A stretch of DNA of 64,000 nucleotides from Torymus aiolomorphi (lineage: Eukaryota > Arthropoda > Insecta > Hymenoptera > Torymidae). The position numbers and the translations under genes are program-made. Below, in pieces: positions 1 to 11,435 of this stretch; position 1 is the first letter of the stretch; every line of letters starts with the position of its first letter. The stretch is taken from NCBI GenBank assembly GCA_036365515.1, contig CM070874.1, positions 47,119,083 through 47,183,082 of the forward strand. The letters are read 5' to 3'. Below the pieces are notes generated by a model. It was not told the DNA's origin. It saw nothing but the letters and a program-made list of their open reading frames with translations, and did not search any database.

Positions 1-1460
1 ATAAAGAATGTTTATGAACGTTACGCAGCGTTTAATAATTTTTAGTTAAGACAAATAATGGGAAATACGACGCGAGGTGAGGATGTCGTTCCACACAGAA
101 AATTGTAAGATGACCGTCACTTTTACGTAATTACACGTGTCAATTTTAAGAATATTGCATTATATAAATTATTGAACATTTTGATTGTTGAAAATGCTGT
201 GATCCCGCATTCTTTACACGATAACAAATCGTTAGCAACTTAATTTTCAATATCACGAAGTAAATTTCGCGTAAACAATGGGAAATACGACTCGAGGTGG
301 GGGTCACCATCGGTAAAGTTCGCTCCTACATTAAATTCCTTTTAGAGGTAGATTTTTTATAGTTCTCGGTCGAGTTCTTTCGGCAAAATGATTGGTCCAT
401 AAATTTCAGAGATATTTGAGGTTAAAAATTTTTTGACATTTTTTTAAAATCGTAATTTCTCGAGAACGACTTTATGTATCTGAATGGGGTGGGTGGCGTT
501 CGAAAGAGAATTAAAATACCTATATTTTCTAAAAAAAATTAATTTTCTATCTATCACGGTTCTTTAGTTATCATCAAAAACAAAAACGTGTTTTTTTTTA
601 AAAACTCATAACTCCATTTTATGCGTTTTTGAACCTAAAAAGCAAGGCTAAATTCATTTTCGGGATTTTACATAATTTTAGAGCAGAGGGAGAGAATGAA
701 TTTCTTTACACGATAGGTAAAAAAAGTCACTTTTTAGAACATATTTTTATGTAGGAAAACGCAGAAAATCATTCATGTGTTACAAAAAATAATTTAATCT
801 CTAAATTAAAAAAGATTTATATTTTATTTTAAAAAAACGCGCAGTGATATCTACCGCTAGGTGGTGTGGAATGAGGAAACGTCATTGAGTAGGCATTCGA
901 TGATTTTTTTTAATTTTTAAAAACCAACCAACAAAATGAATTAAAATGTTTAAAAATTATATCTATTATAATCTGTTATAATTATGAATTATGCATTATG
1001 AATGCATTATATTCTGCATTATTATAATTTATTTGTGAGTTATGAAATTTAAAAAAAAAAACACGTTTTTGTCAATAACAAAAGAACAATGATAGCTATA
1101 AATTTTTTTTTTTCTTAAAAAATATGAATTATGAAATATAAAAAAAACACGTTTTTGTTAATAACAAAACAACCGTGATAGCTATTTGTTTTATTATAAA
1201 ATATAGATATTTTACTTCTATTTCAAATGATAACTTTATTTATCAGCTCAAAATTTATATAAATTTGATATAAATAAATAATAAATAAATAAATTTAAAA
1301 ATGAACAATTTTTAATATTCATAAATGAATTTAATTATAATTATGCAATAAATTTTTTTAAAAATTATAAATTTTGTTATAAAAATTAATTAAAGGAATC
1401 AACAAATTACGGTTGAGGAAGCTACGTGCCAATGAATCGGCAGCGGTTTTTTACATTAAT
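1..1460. repeat. Degraded foldback-family copy in an Abl intron
   Basis: AT-rich intronic DNA upstream of the first visible Abl exon. Phrases such as a CGTAATTTCTCGAGAACG stretch, 'attaaaatacctatattttct' and the poly-A-flanked 'cacgtttttgtt' recur here and in both arms of the 3-kb foldback at 15,889-18,905. The phrase AGCTACGTGC near 1420 also recurs near 17,350. This is therefore a diverged relative of that family. Its left end lies outside the window and no coding capacity is visible. Confidence 0.6.
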
Positions 1461-2354
1461 AGTACATTACGATACTAGTGGCATAGGTTGCACTTTACGG
1501 CACGGCGTGTATAAGCGCCCGAGCGTGGCGAGTTGCACGGTATGCCATAAAGAACGACTTATGACACGTGTATCGTAGATTATTATTTATAGCACTGACT
1601 GCATAAATCCGCCATGTCGCCTATTCGTGCCATTAGCAGTTCATTTTTGCACCGTGCAGTATCGCCCGAGCGATAGCGAAGGTGATAAGCACGGTGCAAT
1701 AATGGACTATTTATGTCACGGATAGACGTGACATAAATGCAGATTTATGCCACGCAGTGCTATAAAAATAGTATATTACGCACCTAGGGAGGAAAAAACG
1801 TGGACAGTCCACAGCTGGTCTAAATTGTCAAACACGAGATGTGAGCTGGTCAATTTTACTCCCGTGGTGCTATACTATTTTTCACCATACCCGGGCCGAA
1901 AATACCACATTCGCGTTTTTGAGCGGGGTGCGAAAGTAGTACTTTCGGCCAGGGTATGGTGAAAATGAAATTAACGGATTTTGATTTTGCAACATGAAAA
2001 TCTTATAGAACATATTATTGGTATCGTTCGAAAAAAATTCTGAGTATAGTTTTTATGTAAACAGACATCCTGAAGACCCATGTTTTTTTAAATATATGTT
2101 TAGACATACAAAATTTTCTTAAACTTTCTGCATCATTGAAGAAATTACAACTAAGCAATTAATTAACACTGATTTTGCAATGCACAGAATTTTTTTTTTT
2201 TTTTTTTTACTAAACTTGAAGAAGTGATAATGGATAGCAATAAGAATCTCTTTAGATTCTTTAATATTAGAATATTAGTACAATATAAGATTATTCTTTA
2301 AGTAGCTTCAATAAAATTATAACTCTTATGAAACAATAATATGACTTTTTATAG
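1461..2354. other. Rest of Abl intron with small palindromes
   Basis: Non-coding DNA up to the splice acceptor at 2353-2354. It contains short inverted repeats: GCACCGTGC near 1650 with GCACGGTGC near 1690, and CACCATACCC near 1881 with GGGTATGGTG near 1953. It also holds a T tract near 2190. I see no exon here, although a small one without obvious conservation could be missed. Confidence 0.5.
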
Positions 2355-2610
2355 TCCGATGTTTGGGCATTTGGTATCCTTCTATGGGAAATTGCAACTT
2401 ATGGTATGTCACCATATCCAGGAGTTGATTTGACAGATGTGTATCACATGTTAGAAAAAGGTTATCGAATGGAATGTCCTCCTGGTTGTCCACCTAAAGT
2501 CTATGAACTTATGAGACAGTGTTGGCAATGGTCTGCTGCAGATAGACCTACATTTAAAGAAATTCACCATTCTTTAGAAAATATGTTTCAAGAGTCAAGC
2601 ATCACAGAAG
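2355..2610 (+). CDS. Abl: Abl exon: end of the kinase domain
   Basis: The acceptor 'ttttatag' ends at 2354 and the exon opens with [17 protein letters not shown], the DVW motif of kinase subdomain IX. It continues through MSPYPGVDL to [12 protein letters not shown], the conserved arginine region of subdomain XI. The donor is AAG|GTAAAG at 2611. The exon is 256 nt and ends in phase 1. Confidence 0.95.
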
Positions 2611-5600
2611 GTAAAGTAAAAAAAAAGTTTTAAAAGTGAATACAAAATTTTAACAATGTAAGTTCGAATTTATTTAGTAATTACATGCTTCCAACATTTT
2701 AGAGGTAGAAAAACAATTGCAAGGTAGCAGTGGTCAAGTTCAACTTTTATCTTGCAACAAATCACAGACTGGTAGTTCAGGAAATATCCATGGACTTGTA
2801 CTTGCTGCTGAGCAACATACTTCTACTGGCACTCAAGGTAATAAAATATATCATTGAAATTATATACAATATTTTTAATATAAATATATTTTAGAATCTA
2901 CAAGTTCAGTTACCAAATTAAGTACATTTATGGGAGGTCTTTCAAATAAAGGAAATAGCAGTATGGTACAAATGAGACGTTCAACAAATAAAAAGGGCAA
3001 ACAAGCACCTGCTCCTCCAAAGCGTACAAGGTAGATAGTAGTTTTCATTATCTGTGTTGCATTGAAGTATTTCGTAATTTTCAATGGCTAATAGATCTTT
3101 CCTCTATTTTTTTATTTTTGTAAATTATAACGCTTAATGTTTATGAAATTCATACCTTTGTCTTTTTAATTTGCAGCCTTCTATCGTCATGTAGTTCTTT
3201 TCGAGATTCTGCCTACCAAGATCAGGATCATCAAAATGCGGATATGTCTAATGTTGCATTGCACGATGGCACTGATCTAAATGGTATTGACAAGATTTTT
3301 CAAGGTATTTCGTCACACGAATTAATTATACCTAACGGTATTTTTTGCACGTTTTATTTTGAGTCTTTTTGACCCCCTTGAGTCAATTCATGTTTTGGGC
3401 TCGTAATTTTTGTATTTTGCATCATAATACTCGTGTGACATCCATGCTACCATTGTCTGTGGGTCATTCTCCCCCCTCTAACAAGGAGACTGCATAACCT
3501 TTGGGAAGCGGATCTTTGACTGGGCTTTAAGATTTAATTTCTTGAAATATAGGCTACCTAAACTTAAATGTACGTTATTTTGTTGAAGAATGATGTCTAT
3601 TTGTTGACTGTAACTGCAAATGTTAATGTTACGAATGCGATCCAAACAAAATTATTAATTTACGCAGAACCTGTTTTTTTTTTTTTAACGTTTTTAGGAT
3701 GATAATTTAAACGGTTCTCTTACGCTGTCTTAGATTGCTGAAATAATTAATATTTTTTAACGAAACCAAACTTGAAGTTTTTCCTGCGTACTTTTATACA
3801 TTTTTTAGCTTGTATTTGTAATTAATATTTGGAGAGTTACAGTCAATAGACATCAGTTTTCAACAAAATAAGATTAGATAGCCCATATTTCGAGAAAAAG
3901 AGCCTATGAGAACTAATTGCCGGTACTGAGGTTCCTGGGATTCATTTTGGAGCACTAGAAATCAACTCTTAAAGTCCAGTTGAGATCCATTTCTCAAAGA
4001 CTCTACATCTCCCTGATAGTAACAAATATTTTTTTTGTCAAGCCGTATGCTGAACTACTGCATGTACGAGTCGTGGCTACGCAAATTAATCTTTATTTCG
4101 TGCATCTATATACTTTTAACCTATAGCATACACTCTCTATGTCGTACTTTTTTCTTCTGCAAACTTGATCCAGACATTTGCAATAGACCATTCTGGACAG
4201 ATTGATACGTGGTAAATGTAAATTTATTTTATTATACTTCTGCATGATACATATCCAAAACTAAATATTTATTTAAATTGAAAAATTTTGCAACTTAAAA
4301 ATTTAAATTGAATTAAAATACAATTAAAATTAAAATTTTTAGTAAACCTAGCATATGCTTGTACTAAATAGAATTTAAACTTAAGGTAGATATTATGTTT
4401 TTAACATTATTTTTTATTTAATTGTTTTTTTTTCTCACAATGAAGTTTTTCAAATATAATAATATGTCTGGATCGTTTACAGTTTCAAGATCGTAATTAT
4501 TTTTACGCTTTGATCCTTGCTCTCATAATATTCAAGCAGTGTTACATGATTTTATTAACAAAATTGAACGCATCATCATGTTTTATCTAATGCTCCAGTG
4601 TATTTCGAGGCTCTGCTTTCATGCTTTTAGGGTGTTTATGACACAAAACATCATCTATCACAAAACATTATTCTCGTCACGACTCGCGCTCCGAGAATGA
4701 CCCATTTTAAACACGAGTATTCGATGGTAATCAACATAATATTAACAGGACTGGGGCATTATGCACTTAAAATTAAAATATTTATTGTTAAAACTATTTA
4801 TTGAGGAAATTTCTTTTTTTAACATTATATAAGATGCATTACTAACTCAGTCCTGTAAATAAAGTAGAATGTAAGAGACACACATAATTTATTAGACATT
4901 TATGTCTTTTTTTAATCAATAGAATTAATTTTTCAAACGATCACTACCGTTTTTAACAATGCTTATTAATAAAAAAAAAGCTAAAATAATTAGCAGTATA
5001 TGTAGCATACAAATACTCATTAGACGTTTAATCACGTATTAAATTAAAATATTCAAAATTTTGCACTTTACCTCAGGCACAGCACAATATAGTTCTAAAA
5101 AAACACACACACACATACACTTATTCTATAACTACTATTTAAATGTAACAGGATAGTTCATTTGCACTTGAAATAAACATATTTCCTCTTTAAAAGGCAA
5201 ATTATACACAATACATTTTTCTCTTGGATTGTAATATTTGTAAAATACTCCAAATTATTAGAACATACATTTTTTAAATTGAATACATCTTTAAAAACAA
5301 AATGGTAATATTTTAGATCATACAATACTGTATCTTACTATAGAAATGCAAATATTTCCAAAATTCTATCAACCTTTAACGCCGAGTTCTATTAAATTTA
5401 CTTTAAACGAAAAATACTGTAAACCATAAACGTGTGTCATTATTCTTAAATTGGCAAAATTAAAAGTGGCCTGTCAATTCTTGATGAAATAAAAAAAAAT
5501 TTAGGAGTGACTCGTGATCTCGTGACAATGGCCACTCAGTCGAGTACTGGGGGAGGTTGGGACATGGAGCACGATGGTGACGGTTCGCAAGGTACAGCAG

Positions 5601-8597
5601 AGCCAAATTTCGTTCCCCAGCCATCGACTTCACCGGAACCGCTATCCAACCATAAACAATTAAAAACACGTACCCACACGTCTAAGGATACGCTGCCACA
5701 GAAGGTATTCTCGTTTAAGAACTACACATAATCAGGTCTACTCCAAAAGAGTTCCAAGAGTCTCTTCTACACACTTTTGCTCGCGCTTTGCTCATATTTT
5801 CTTTTCAAGAGCTATTTTTCTAATGAATATTTATACTTCTATGCCTTTTTGTCAATAGAAAAGCATATAACACTGCTTGGATGCTAGTGTTGTTTAAATA
5901 TTTTCTTTCATAAATAAAAAAACGTCAACTTTAATGTTTGGTTATAAAGTAATAGGTAATATCAGAAAAAAGTTATAATAGTTCTTTTTGAAGCATTATA
6001 ATATGTTTAGTGTGAAAGTATGAACAAATTCAATACTATAATTTTTTAAGGGGTATAAGTAGACTGTTCAGGCATCAGCTATAAAAACTCTGTAAACCGT
6101 GATTTTTACGTATTATTTTTCGAGTGCCAAAGAATTATTTTCATTGCTGAAAAAGAATTATTATATAATAATTTTTTATTAATTAACGGCATTTAATATT
6201 TACTATGACATCTTGATAGAAGAAATCTACAATAAAAAAACTTATTATAAATAGTCTATGTATTTATAACTATGAAGGAAATATGTATTTCACAGCTTTA
6301 TTTACAATTTTAGATATAAAATTTTGTTGCAGCTGGTCCACGTGGGAGCCTTAGAGGTGCAAAATGTTAAAAGAGCCATTCATCGATATGGTACGCTGCC
6401 AAAAAATGCAAGGATAGGCGCTTACCTCGAGTCTCTACGCCAAAGCGGTATGCCATCGAATCAAGACAGCAGCGGGTCACCTGTTTCCCCATCGATGTGC
6501 ACCTCAACTATCGAACAACAACAGCAGCAGTCTGATGGATTGGCAACTTCTGATGCTCAGCAACAGCAACATCAGCATCGTTCGCTTTCACCGCGTCAAA
6601 ACAATTTGCGCAATCAACCGCAAATGACGCGAAGTAACTCTTCGAGTGGGGTTGTTAACACGTATCAGCCACCGAATTCCCCACGCAGTCGTAACACTGT
6701 TGGCGCTTCCCGTAAAAACAATGGCGGTAATGTTGCTGATGGCAACAGCCTGCGAACTTTCCGCGTTCCAGCCAACACTTCGACTTTTAGAACAGGTAGT
6801 CCACCTCGACCCGCTCAACCTAGTCTCGCCGACCTCGAATTTCCTCCACCTCCTTTGGATTTACCACCTCCGCCGACCGAGCTGCTGAACTCGGGCGACC
6901 AGTGCGATTTATTACCACCAATGTCTGTTTCGCCGGGTAGTCAGTCGCGAAACACCACGGGTTCATTGTCGCCAGGTGGACTGCGAAAGGCTTACAAGCC
7001 TGAGCGACGTTCCAGAGAGGAACCGACAACTGATGAGCCAGACGAGCGCAACAACGACCTGAAAACAGCCGAACCCTCGGTAAAGGAAGCTAGTTCGCGA
7101 TTTGGCGTGAACCTCAGAAGGCGAGAGCAACAGCAAAAATCAAATGAACCAAAAGTAGCTGACGCTTGTGGTCAGACATCGCCTCAGGAGGAGCCAACGG
7201 CAGCGACGTTAACAGCACCGCCGCCTCCTCCACCTCCGCCACCCCCTCCCCCAATAGAAGAAAACAAAGAGGCTCAACAGAGCAATAATAGTTGTAACCT
7301 CGGAACCTTTTCGTCAAAACCCGGTATGAAAGAGATGCTTGAGCTCAAACTTATCAACGAGATCAAACAAAGCTGTGAGATGAAGCCCACCGGTACCCTG
7401 AAAAGAACAAACTTCCCGAGTATTAGCGCTCCGCTGGATCCGGCCTCGCAACTACTATCTGAACTGTGTGCAAGCTTCAATGTCGATGCGAATAAGCAAA
7501 ATGAGTACGCCATCGCCAATGTTGCCTCTAATCTTACTTTGGAGTCCAAGGAGCCACAACAACAACCAGCTGCTTCGCCTGTTATGGACCAAGGAGGACT
7601 TGGTTTCAAACTCAAAAAAGTTGAAAGAAGAACGAACCCTCCAGCACCTAAAGAAGATCATTCTGAAGGCCAAATAATTGATTTCAAAGCACGGTTGCGA
7701 AAAGTTGATAACATCATGGAGAAATCGGTAATGTCTATCGAAGACAAAATTGTCAACAGTGGTGTCAAAAAATCAGACGAAGAGAAAGCAAATGCAACGG
7801 ATTCATTGGATTGCCCATCAGATGAACAGTCAGATGATAAGAGGCGAAGTACGGGTAGCATTAGTAGTCTTAAAAAATTGTGGGAGAACAAGGAGGTCAT
7901 CAATACTGGTAGCGACACTACCACTACTCAACTACCTCCAAGTAGCCCAAAACTTGGCGGTGGTAGTCGTGCTACAACTGGAAAGCACGATACCGCCGGA
8001 GACGCGGGTGAGGACTCGCCAGAAGACTTGAGCGCCGCTTCGACGCGGAGCTCGACAACGAATAAGAGCGATGCTCGGGTGCAGTGGCCACCACCACCTG
8101 TCTCAGGACTAGAGATCGAAAAGCCAATTGTGCCAGCTAAACCGACGAAACCTCTCGTTGGGCCAAGTAAGCATTTTGGCACTTCGATCTACGCCACCCC
8201 CAACTGTCACAAAGGCGGCTCTGAAGATGAACAATCGTTGCAAAAACAAAGCCCAGACTCGACCACCAAAGCTAGCAGCAAGCAGAGTATTCTTGAAATT
8301 GCTAATGTTATCGAGAACAGCATTGTTAATCTGAAGGGCAGTCCAAGCATAGTCATGGCCAGTTGGCTTCAGTTGTCCGACAAAGTTGGCTTACTGCATG
8401 GTATGTGCACTAACTACGCTCAAGAGGCGGCGATACCGCCCCACGCCAAGTTCCAATTTCGTGACGTCCTTTCGCGGCTTGAGCTTCAAGCCCGTCAGCT
8501 CAGAGCTGCCGGTACGCGCAACATCAGCGAAAATACGAGGCTGCTGACGGATCTGCAGAATACGATAAAGGACGTGAGCAACATGGTGCAAAGATAA
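2355..8597 (+). CDS. Abl: Tyrosine-protein kinase Abl, C-terminal two thirds (6 exons, 5' end outside window)
   Basis: Non-receptor tyrosine kinase of the Abl family. It phosphorylates cytoskeletal regulators and binds F-actin, and acts in axon guidance, epithelial morphogenesis and cell adhesion (family knowledge). Six exons join in frame: 2355-2610, 2703-2837, 2895-3030, 3177-3304, 5505-5704 and 6333-8597. All visible introns are GT-AG. Together they encode 1,039 residues plus a TAA stop. The first exon carries the end of the kinase C-lobe ([17 protein letters not shown], then [12 protein letters not shown]). The last exon carries a conserved Abl block ([14 protein letters not shown]), a long low-complexity linker and the C-terminal F-actin-binding domain. 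SH3, SH2 and the N-lobe must lie upstream of the window. No frameshift or internal stop was seen, so the gene looks functional. Exon boundaries were called by eye. Confidence 0.95.
2703..2837 (+). CDS. Abl: Abl exon: start of the linker
   Basis: 135 nt, phase 1 at both ends, between an AG acceptor at 2701-2702 and a donor at 2838. The encoded peptide includes [16 protein letters not shown] and is rich in S, Q and G, as expected for the disordered region after the kinase domain. It has no recognisable domain of its own. Confidence 0.85.
2895..3030 (+). CDS. Abl: Abl exon: basic, proline-containing linker
   Basis: 136 nt, entering in phase 1 and leaving in phase 2 (donor GTAGAT at 3031). It encodes [19 protein letters not shown], a basic stretch with a PxPPKR motif. 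That resembles an SH3-binding site or nuclear-localisation-like sequence (inference). Confidence 0.85.
3177..3304 (+). CDS. Abl: Abl exon: linker
   Basis: 128 nt, phase 2 to phase 1. The acceptor 'tttgcag' ends at 3176 and the donor is CAAG|GTATTT. It encodes [17 protein letters not shown] and an Asp/Asn-rich tail. The [13 protein letters not shown] type of motif is typical of Abl-family linkers. The frame joins both neighbours without a shift. Confidence 0.85.
3305..5504 (+). other. Abl: Large Abl intron (2.2 kb)
   Basis: AT-rich sequence without a supported ORF. It contains a short AC run near 5104-5119 and T tracts. It begins with GTATTT and ends with 'aaatttag'. I see no transposon ends or RNA gene in it. 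Confidence 0.7.
5505..5704 (+). CDS. Abl: Abl exon: acidic/polar linker
   Basis: 200 nt from an AG acceptor at 5503-5504 to the donor AAG|GTATTC at 5705. It enters in phase 1 and leaves in phase 0. The encoded peptide runs from [17 protein letters not shown] through a PSTSPEPL segment to [10 protein letters not shown]. The next exon continues in frame with [10 protein letters not shown]. Confidence 0.85.
5705..6332 (+). other. Abl: Abl intron
   Basis: 628-nt AT-rich intron with a GT donor and a 'ttgttgcag' acceptor. No other feature is visible. Confidence 0.7.
6333..8597 (+). CDS. Abl: Abl last exon: linker and C-terminal F-actin-binding domain
   Basis: 2,265 nt, 754 codons plus TAA. The open frame also extends nine bases 5' through the acceptor, but the AG at 6331-6332 and phase agreement place the exon start at 6333. 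It opens with a block strongly conserved in Abl proteins ([28 protein letters not shown]). A disordered linker of about 550 residues follows, with Q-rich runs, proline tracts ([11 protein letters not shown] and a run of 11 prolines near residue 310) and many SP sites. These are candidate SH3, EVH1 and phosphorylation sites by inference. The last roughly 100 residues ([16 protein letters not shown] through [10 protein letters not shown]) form the four-helix F-actin-binding domain. Translation ends in MVQR-stop. Confidence 0.95.
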   Translation: MVHVGALEVQNVKRAIHRYGTLPKNARIGAYLESLRQSGMPSNQDSSGSPVSPSMCTSTIEQQQQQSDGLATSDAQQQQHQHRSLSPRQNNLRNQPQMTRSNSSSGVVNTYQPPNSPRSRNTVGASRKNNGGNVADGNSLRTFRVPANTSTFRTGSPPRPAQPSLADLEFPPPPLDLPPPPTELLNSGDQCDLLPPMSVSPGSQSRNTTGSLSPGGLRKAYKPERRSREEPTTDEPDERNNDLKTAEPSVKEASSRFGVNLRRREQQQKSNEPKVADACGQTSPQEEPTAATLTAPPPPPPPPPPPPIEENKEAQQSNNSCNLGTFSSKPGMKEMLELKLINEIKQSCEMKPTGTLKRTNFPSISAPLDPASQLLSELCASFNVDANKQNEYAIANVASNLTLESKEPQQQPAASPVMDQGGLGFKLKKVERRTNPPAPKEDHSEGQIIDFKARLRKVDNIMEKSVMSIEDKIVNSGVKKSDEEKANATDSLDCPSDEQSDDKRRSTGSISSLKKLWENKEVINTGSDTTTTQLPPSSPKLGGGSRATTGKHDTAGDAGEDSPEDLSAASTRSSTTNKSDARVQWPPPPVSGLEIEKPIVPAKPTKPLVGPSKHFGTSIYATPNCHKGGSEDEQSLQKQSPDSTTKASSKQSILEIANVIENSIVNLKGSPSIVMASWLQLSDKVGLLHGMCTNYAQEAAIPPHAKFQFRDVLSRLELQARQLRAAGTRNISENTRLLTDLQNTIKDVSNMVQR

Positions 8598-10400
8598 AAA
8601 CGCGCTGATGCTCGCGGCTGCCGAGGCATTCATGGAGATATTACTACTGTGGCTCTCGCGCGCTCATCGACGAGAATCAAAAGAAAGAGAACGAGAGGGA
8701 GAGGTACCGAAGAAGCAATTGTTCGGGATTTTTACTTTCTTTTTCATTTCGTCGTAGATTTCTAGCGAGAGAAGGTTGGAACTTATTATTAACTATATCC
8801 CTCGACTCAAAGACGTTATTTTTTAAGTAAGAAAATAAAAAACCATCGATCTAAGTCATTAGTAACGATGTCCGGAGAAAGAGAAGAGAAGAATGATGAA
8901 GAAGCAAAAATGTTTTTTAGCGAGCGACTTCAGACTACGCCGTAGAGACTGCTTCAATGGTATTTTTTAATTAATAAAAAAATAAAAACGAGGCAAAACT
9001 CGGTATATTTGGATATATCATGGAATGAGTATAAGTGTGCCCGAGAAGATATGTGTGAAGAATTTTTTATGAAAAAAAGAAGCTTGCCATTATCCTTGAT
9101 TCCATAGCCTTTTTTCTCCACCTCTAACAACCCCCACCCCCCAACCTCTGTATATCAATGCTCGAGCCTGAAAACGTATAGGGCCTTAACCCACACTCCT
9201 TAATCTTCTTTAAAAAGTAAAAAAAAAAACAAAAAACAAAAAAAAACAAAATTTTAAACTCCAATTTTGTGTATTACGGTAAGCGTGCGATTCTTATTCG
9301 GAATGAGTGTCGAAATACTACGGCGAAGCCGAAAAAAGCTAAAAGAACAAAAATAAACAAGAAATATAAAAACTATTTATTCCCCCAAGTTGCTTAAAGT
9401 ATCGTACGTCGTCTTCATTCTTTCATCGAGTTTTATACATGAAACGTAAATACCGCTTAGTATACTATGCGCCAAGTCTTGGATTTAGATTATAAAGACA
9501 AAGTATGTTTAAGCCATTTTATGTGTACTATGGGACAATATAACGATTTTGTATTTGTATAGACCGAGTCGGGCGACGACTGTACCGCATTGTACGCTTG
9601 CATAAATTATTCTCTTCTTTCTCCCCTGTAAGATCGGTAATATGTAATTACTCTGAGTTTAAGAGAAAGACTAAGAACTAAGGTACGAAAATGCTAAAAA
9701 ATGTATACGCAAATCGCGTAATAGAAGGTAAATGTTCTTCCACAGATTAAACGAATCTTGAATAGAATGCGATGTTTGATGTCTCGCATGCGATTGTTTT
9801 TTACTTGTAATAAAGAAACAGGAACTAGCATGGGAGAGTCAAATATCGTGTTTGAAGCAAGATTCTGCGCTCGATATGCTTGCGGGATCGAATAGAGCCG
9901 GACGAATACTCGCGATCACGAACAAAATATTAAAAGGAAAATTTTACCCTCCTTTGCACTGCCTGTTGTTAAACTAATATACTAGCGCATTTTATGTTGC
10001 GGACCTTGGGTTGCCCGGTTTTATTGTTTTTCTTTAGTATCTGTGATAGAGCGACACCAATCCCATTTCGGCCTCTTCCGCCTTCGAAACATTTATGCTC
10101 GACAGTGAGTGCATTTTATACAGAATGAATCCTGTAGAGAAACAATAATAAATTTTTCATCCTCTTCTTCGATGAGAACGGAATATTGTCGGCGAAGGTG
10201 GAAATGAAATCGACGATTTATGTAATGTGTATTATAGTAATTTTATGAATTATTTATGTCTGTATTTATTTCTTAATTTTTTCAAAGGAAAGTTTCGGCG
10301 CTGATCGATCAACCAACGTACTGACTCGCTAATACAAAATTTTAATATTGCTTTATACATTGATATCAAATTGAAAATAAAAATACTGATCAAATTATGT
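8598..10400 (+). other. Abl: Abl 3' untranslated region
   Basis: About 1.8 kb of non-coding sequence after the stop. Candidate AATAAA signals lie at 10,147-10,152 and 10,376-10,381. The 3' end is inferred from these signals and from the position of the converging Nxt1 gene. There is no ORF of note and no transposon ends. Confidence 0.55.
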
Positions 10401-10409
10401 TAGATCTTA

Positions 10410-10415
10410 TTTATT
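10410..10415 (-). terminator. Nxt1: Candidate poly(A) signal of Nxt1
   Basis: AATAAA on the minus strand about 140 nt downstream of the Nxt1 stop codon. It lies only about 30 nt from a plus-strand AATAAA that could end Abl, so the two convergent transcripts may abut or overlap. Confidence 0.4.
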
Positions 10416-10555
10416 AAATGCCTTTGGAAATATAAAAAAAATTCTATACATTCTTAAAAACAATTCATGAGAAATAAATATTTTCTCATTGAGCTTCGTT
10501 AAAATTGTTGAATTGATTTGTACATTTTTTTTATCATTAGCATGGAGTTAGAGAA

Positions 10556-10725
10556 TCAACTCTCTAAAGCCTCTTGTGTTCTGAAACAGTCACTTACTAT
10601 TTTCCATTTGTCTCCAAGTGCTGTTATTAAAAAGTTTTGGTTGAATGTTTTTGATGCTTTATCTTGATATTTAACTTGTCCACTCACTTTGACTAAGAAG
10701 GTTAATTGACTAGCAACAGCAGGAC
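10556..10725 (-). CDS. Nxt1: Nxt1 exon 4
   Basis: 170 nt from the acceptor 'tttgtag' to a TGA at 10,556-10,558. It encodes GPAVASQLTFLVKV, VKYQDKASKTFNQNFL and WKIVSDCFRTQEALES, the last strands of the NTF2-like fold. Confidence 0.92.
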
Positions 10726-11435
10726 CTACAAAGCAACAAAACAGTAAGTTGAATGTTATTCTGAGTAGAATTTATTCAACATTCTATTTAAAATGCATGC
10801 CTGTTATCGGTTGAGCATCTAATGTAATGACTGAATGATCTGACGATGGCAGTTCAGTCCAAAAATTCTGTATTTGATCTTTTCCTTCTATTCCATTTCC
10901 ATTCCATATTAATATAGCAGTGTCCATATATAATCTTGACATTAACTATAATGATAGAAAAAAAGTGTGTAATGAGAATTGATTTCTCATTAAAAATATT
11001 TAAATATTCTTAATAAGATATTTAAATATAAAAATTTCATTTTAGCATAACTTACATATCTTCGTTTATCTAAACTTTCATAATACAATTTTGTAAACTC
11101 TTCTGCTGTTCGGCATGCTTGGTCGATCTTAGTTCTCAGTTCCTACAAAAGAAAATAAATAGTTTTTTTATTCTCACACCAATATTTTAATTTTAAAGGT
11201 ACCTACGTTATATTTTTTTATTATCGCAATATCTAGACACGAATTTTCTGGCTTTACCATAAAAAAACCATTGAATACATTTTATAACTAACAAATAGCT
11301 CATATTTACTTGTATTCTCACGAGTATACAAAATATTATAGGTTAGATTTATTTCATATTTACGCTACCGTAGCATAAAATTTCAAGTAAATTTATATAC
11401 TAAATATATGTATATAATAACTTTACCTCTTCCAT
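10556..11435 (-). CDS. Nxt1: NTF2-related export protein (p15/Nxt1), complete, 4 exons
   Basis: Small NTF2-fold cofactor that pairs with the large export receptor NXF1/TAP and drives mRNA through nuclear pores (family knowledge). On the minus strand the exons are 11,427-11,435, 11,056-11,142, 10,801-10,945 and 10,556-10,725. The frame joins exactly to give 136 residues ending in TGA. Family landmarks include KIDQACRTAEEF near the N-terminus, DKRR then LMSRLYMDTAILIWNGNG, and the C-terminal strand FNQNFLITAL with WKIVSDCFRTQ. The length matches the usual about 135-140 residues. The first exon contributes only MEE, chosen because this ATG is next to a good GT donor (GAG|GTAAAG). The intron before the last exon has a GC donor. 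Confidence 0.93.
10726..10800 (-). other. Nxt1: Nxt1 intron 3 with non-canonical GC-AG ends
   Basis: 75-nt intron read on the minus strand. The donor side is ACAG|GCATGC and the acceptor is TTTGTAG. No GT within the first bases gives an in-frame alternative, and the GC donor joins the conserved QPIT-GPAV segment without a gap. Confidence 0.7.
10801..10945 (-). CDS. Nxt1: Nxt1 exon 3
   Basis: 145 nt encoding LMSRLYMDTAILIWNGNG, then IEGKDQIQNFWTELPSSDH and VITLDAQPIT. It is the best conserved segment of the protein, containing the WNGN turn and the LPSS motif of NXT proteins. Confidence 0.93.
11056..11142 (-). CDS. Nxt1: Nxt1 exon 2
   Basis: 87 nt, 29 codons, phase 0 at both ends with a GTAAGT donor. 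It encodes ELRTKIDQACRTAEEFTKL and YYESLDKRRY, the N-terminal helices of the NTF2-like fold. Confidence 0.93.
11427..11435 (-). CDS. Nxt1: Nxt1 exon 1 coding part (MEE)
   Basis: Nine coding bases, ATG GAA GAG, followed by GTAAAG. A very short first coding exon is plausible for this family but rests only on the splice site and frame agreement. Confidence 0.7.

Noticed and set aside
5505..5731. Small stand-alone plus-strand gene
   Set aside because: It is an Abl exon; phase and flanking splice sites fit exactly.
7114..8182. Several minus-strand frames inside the Abl last exon
   Set aside because: Shadows of the coding strand. The plus frame is conserved Abl.
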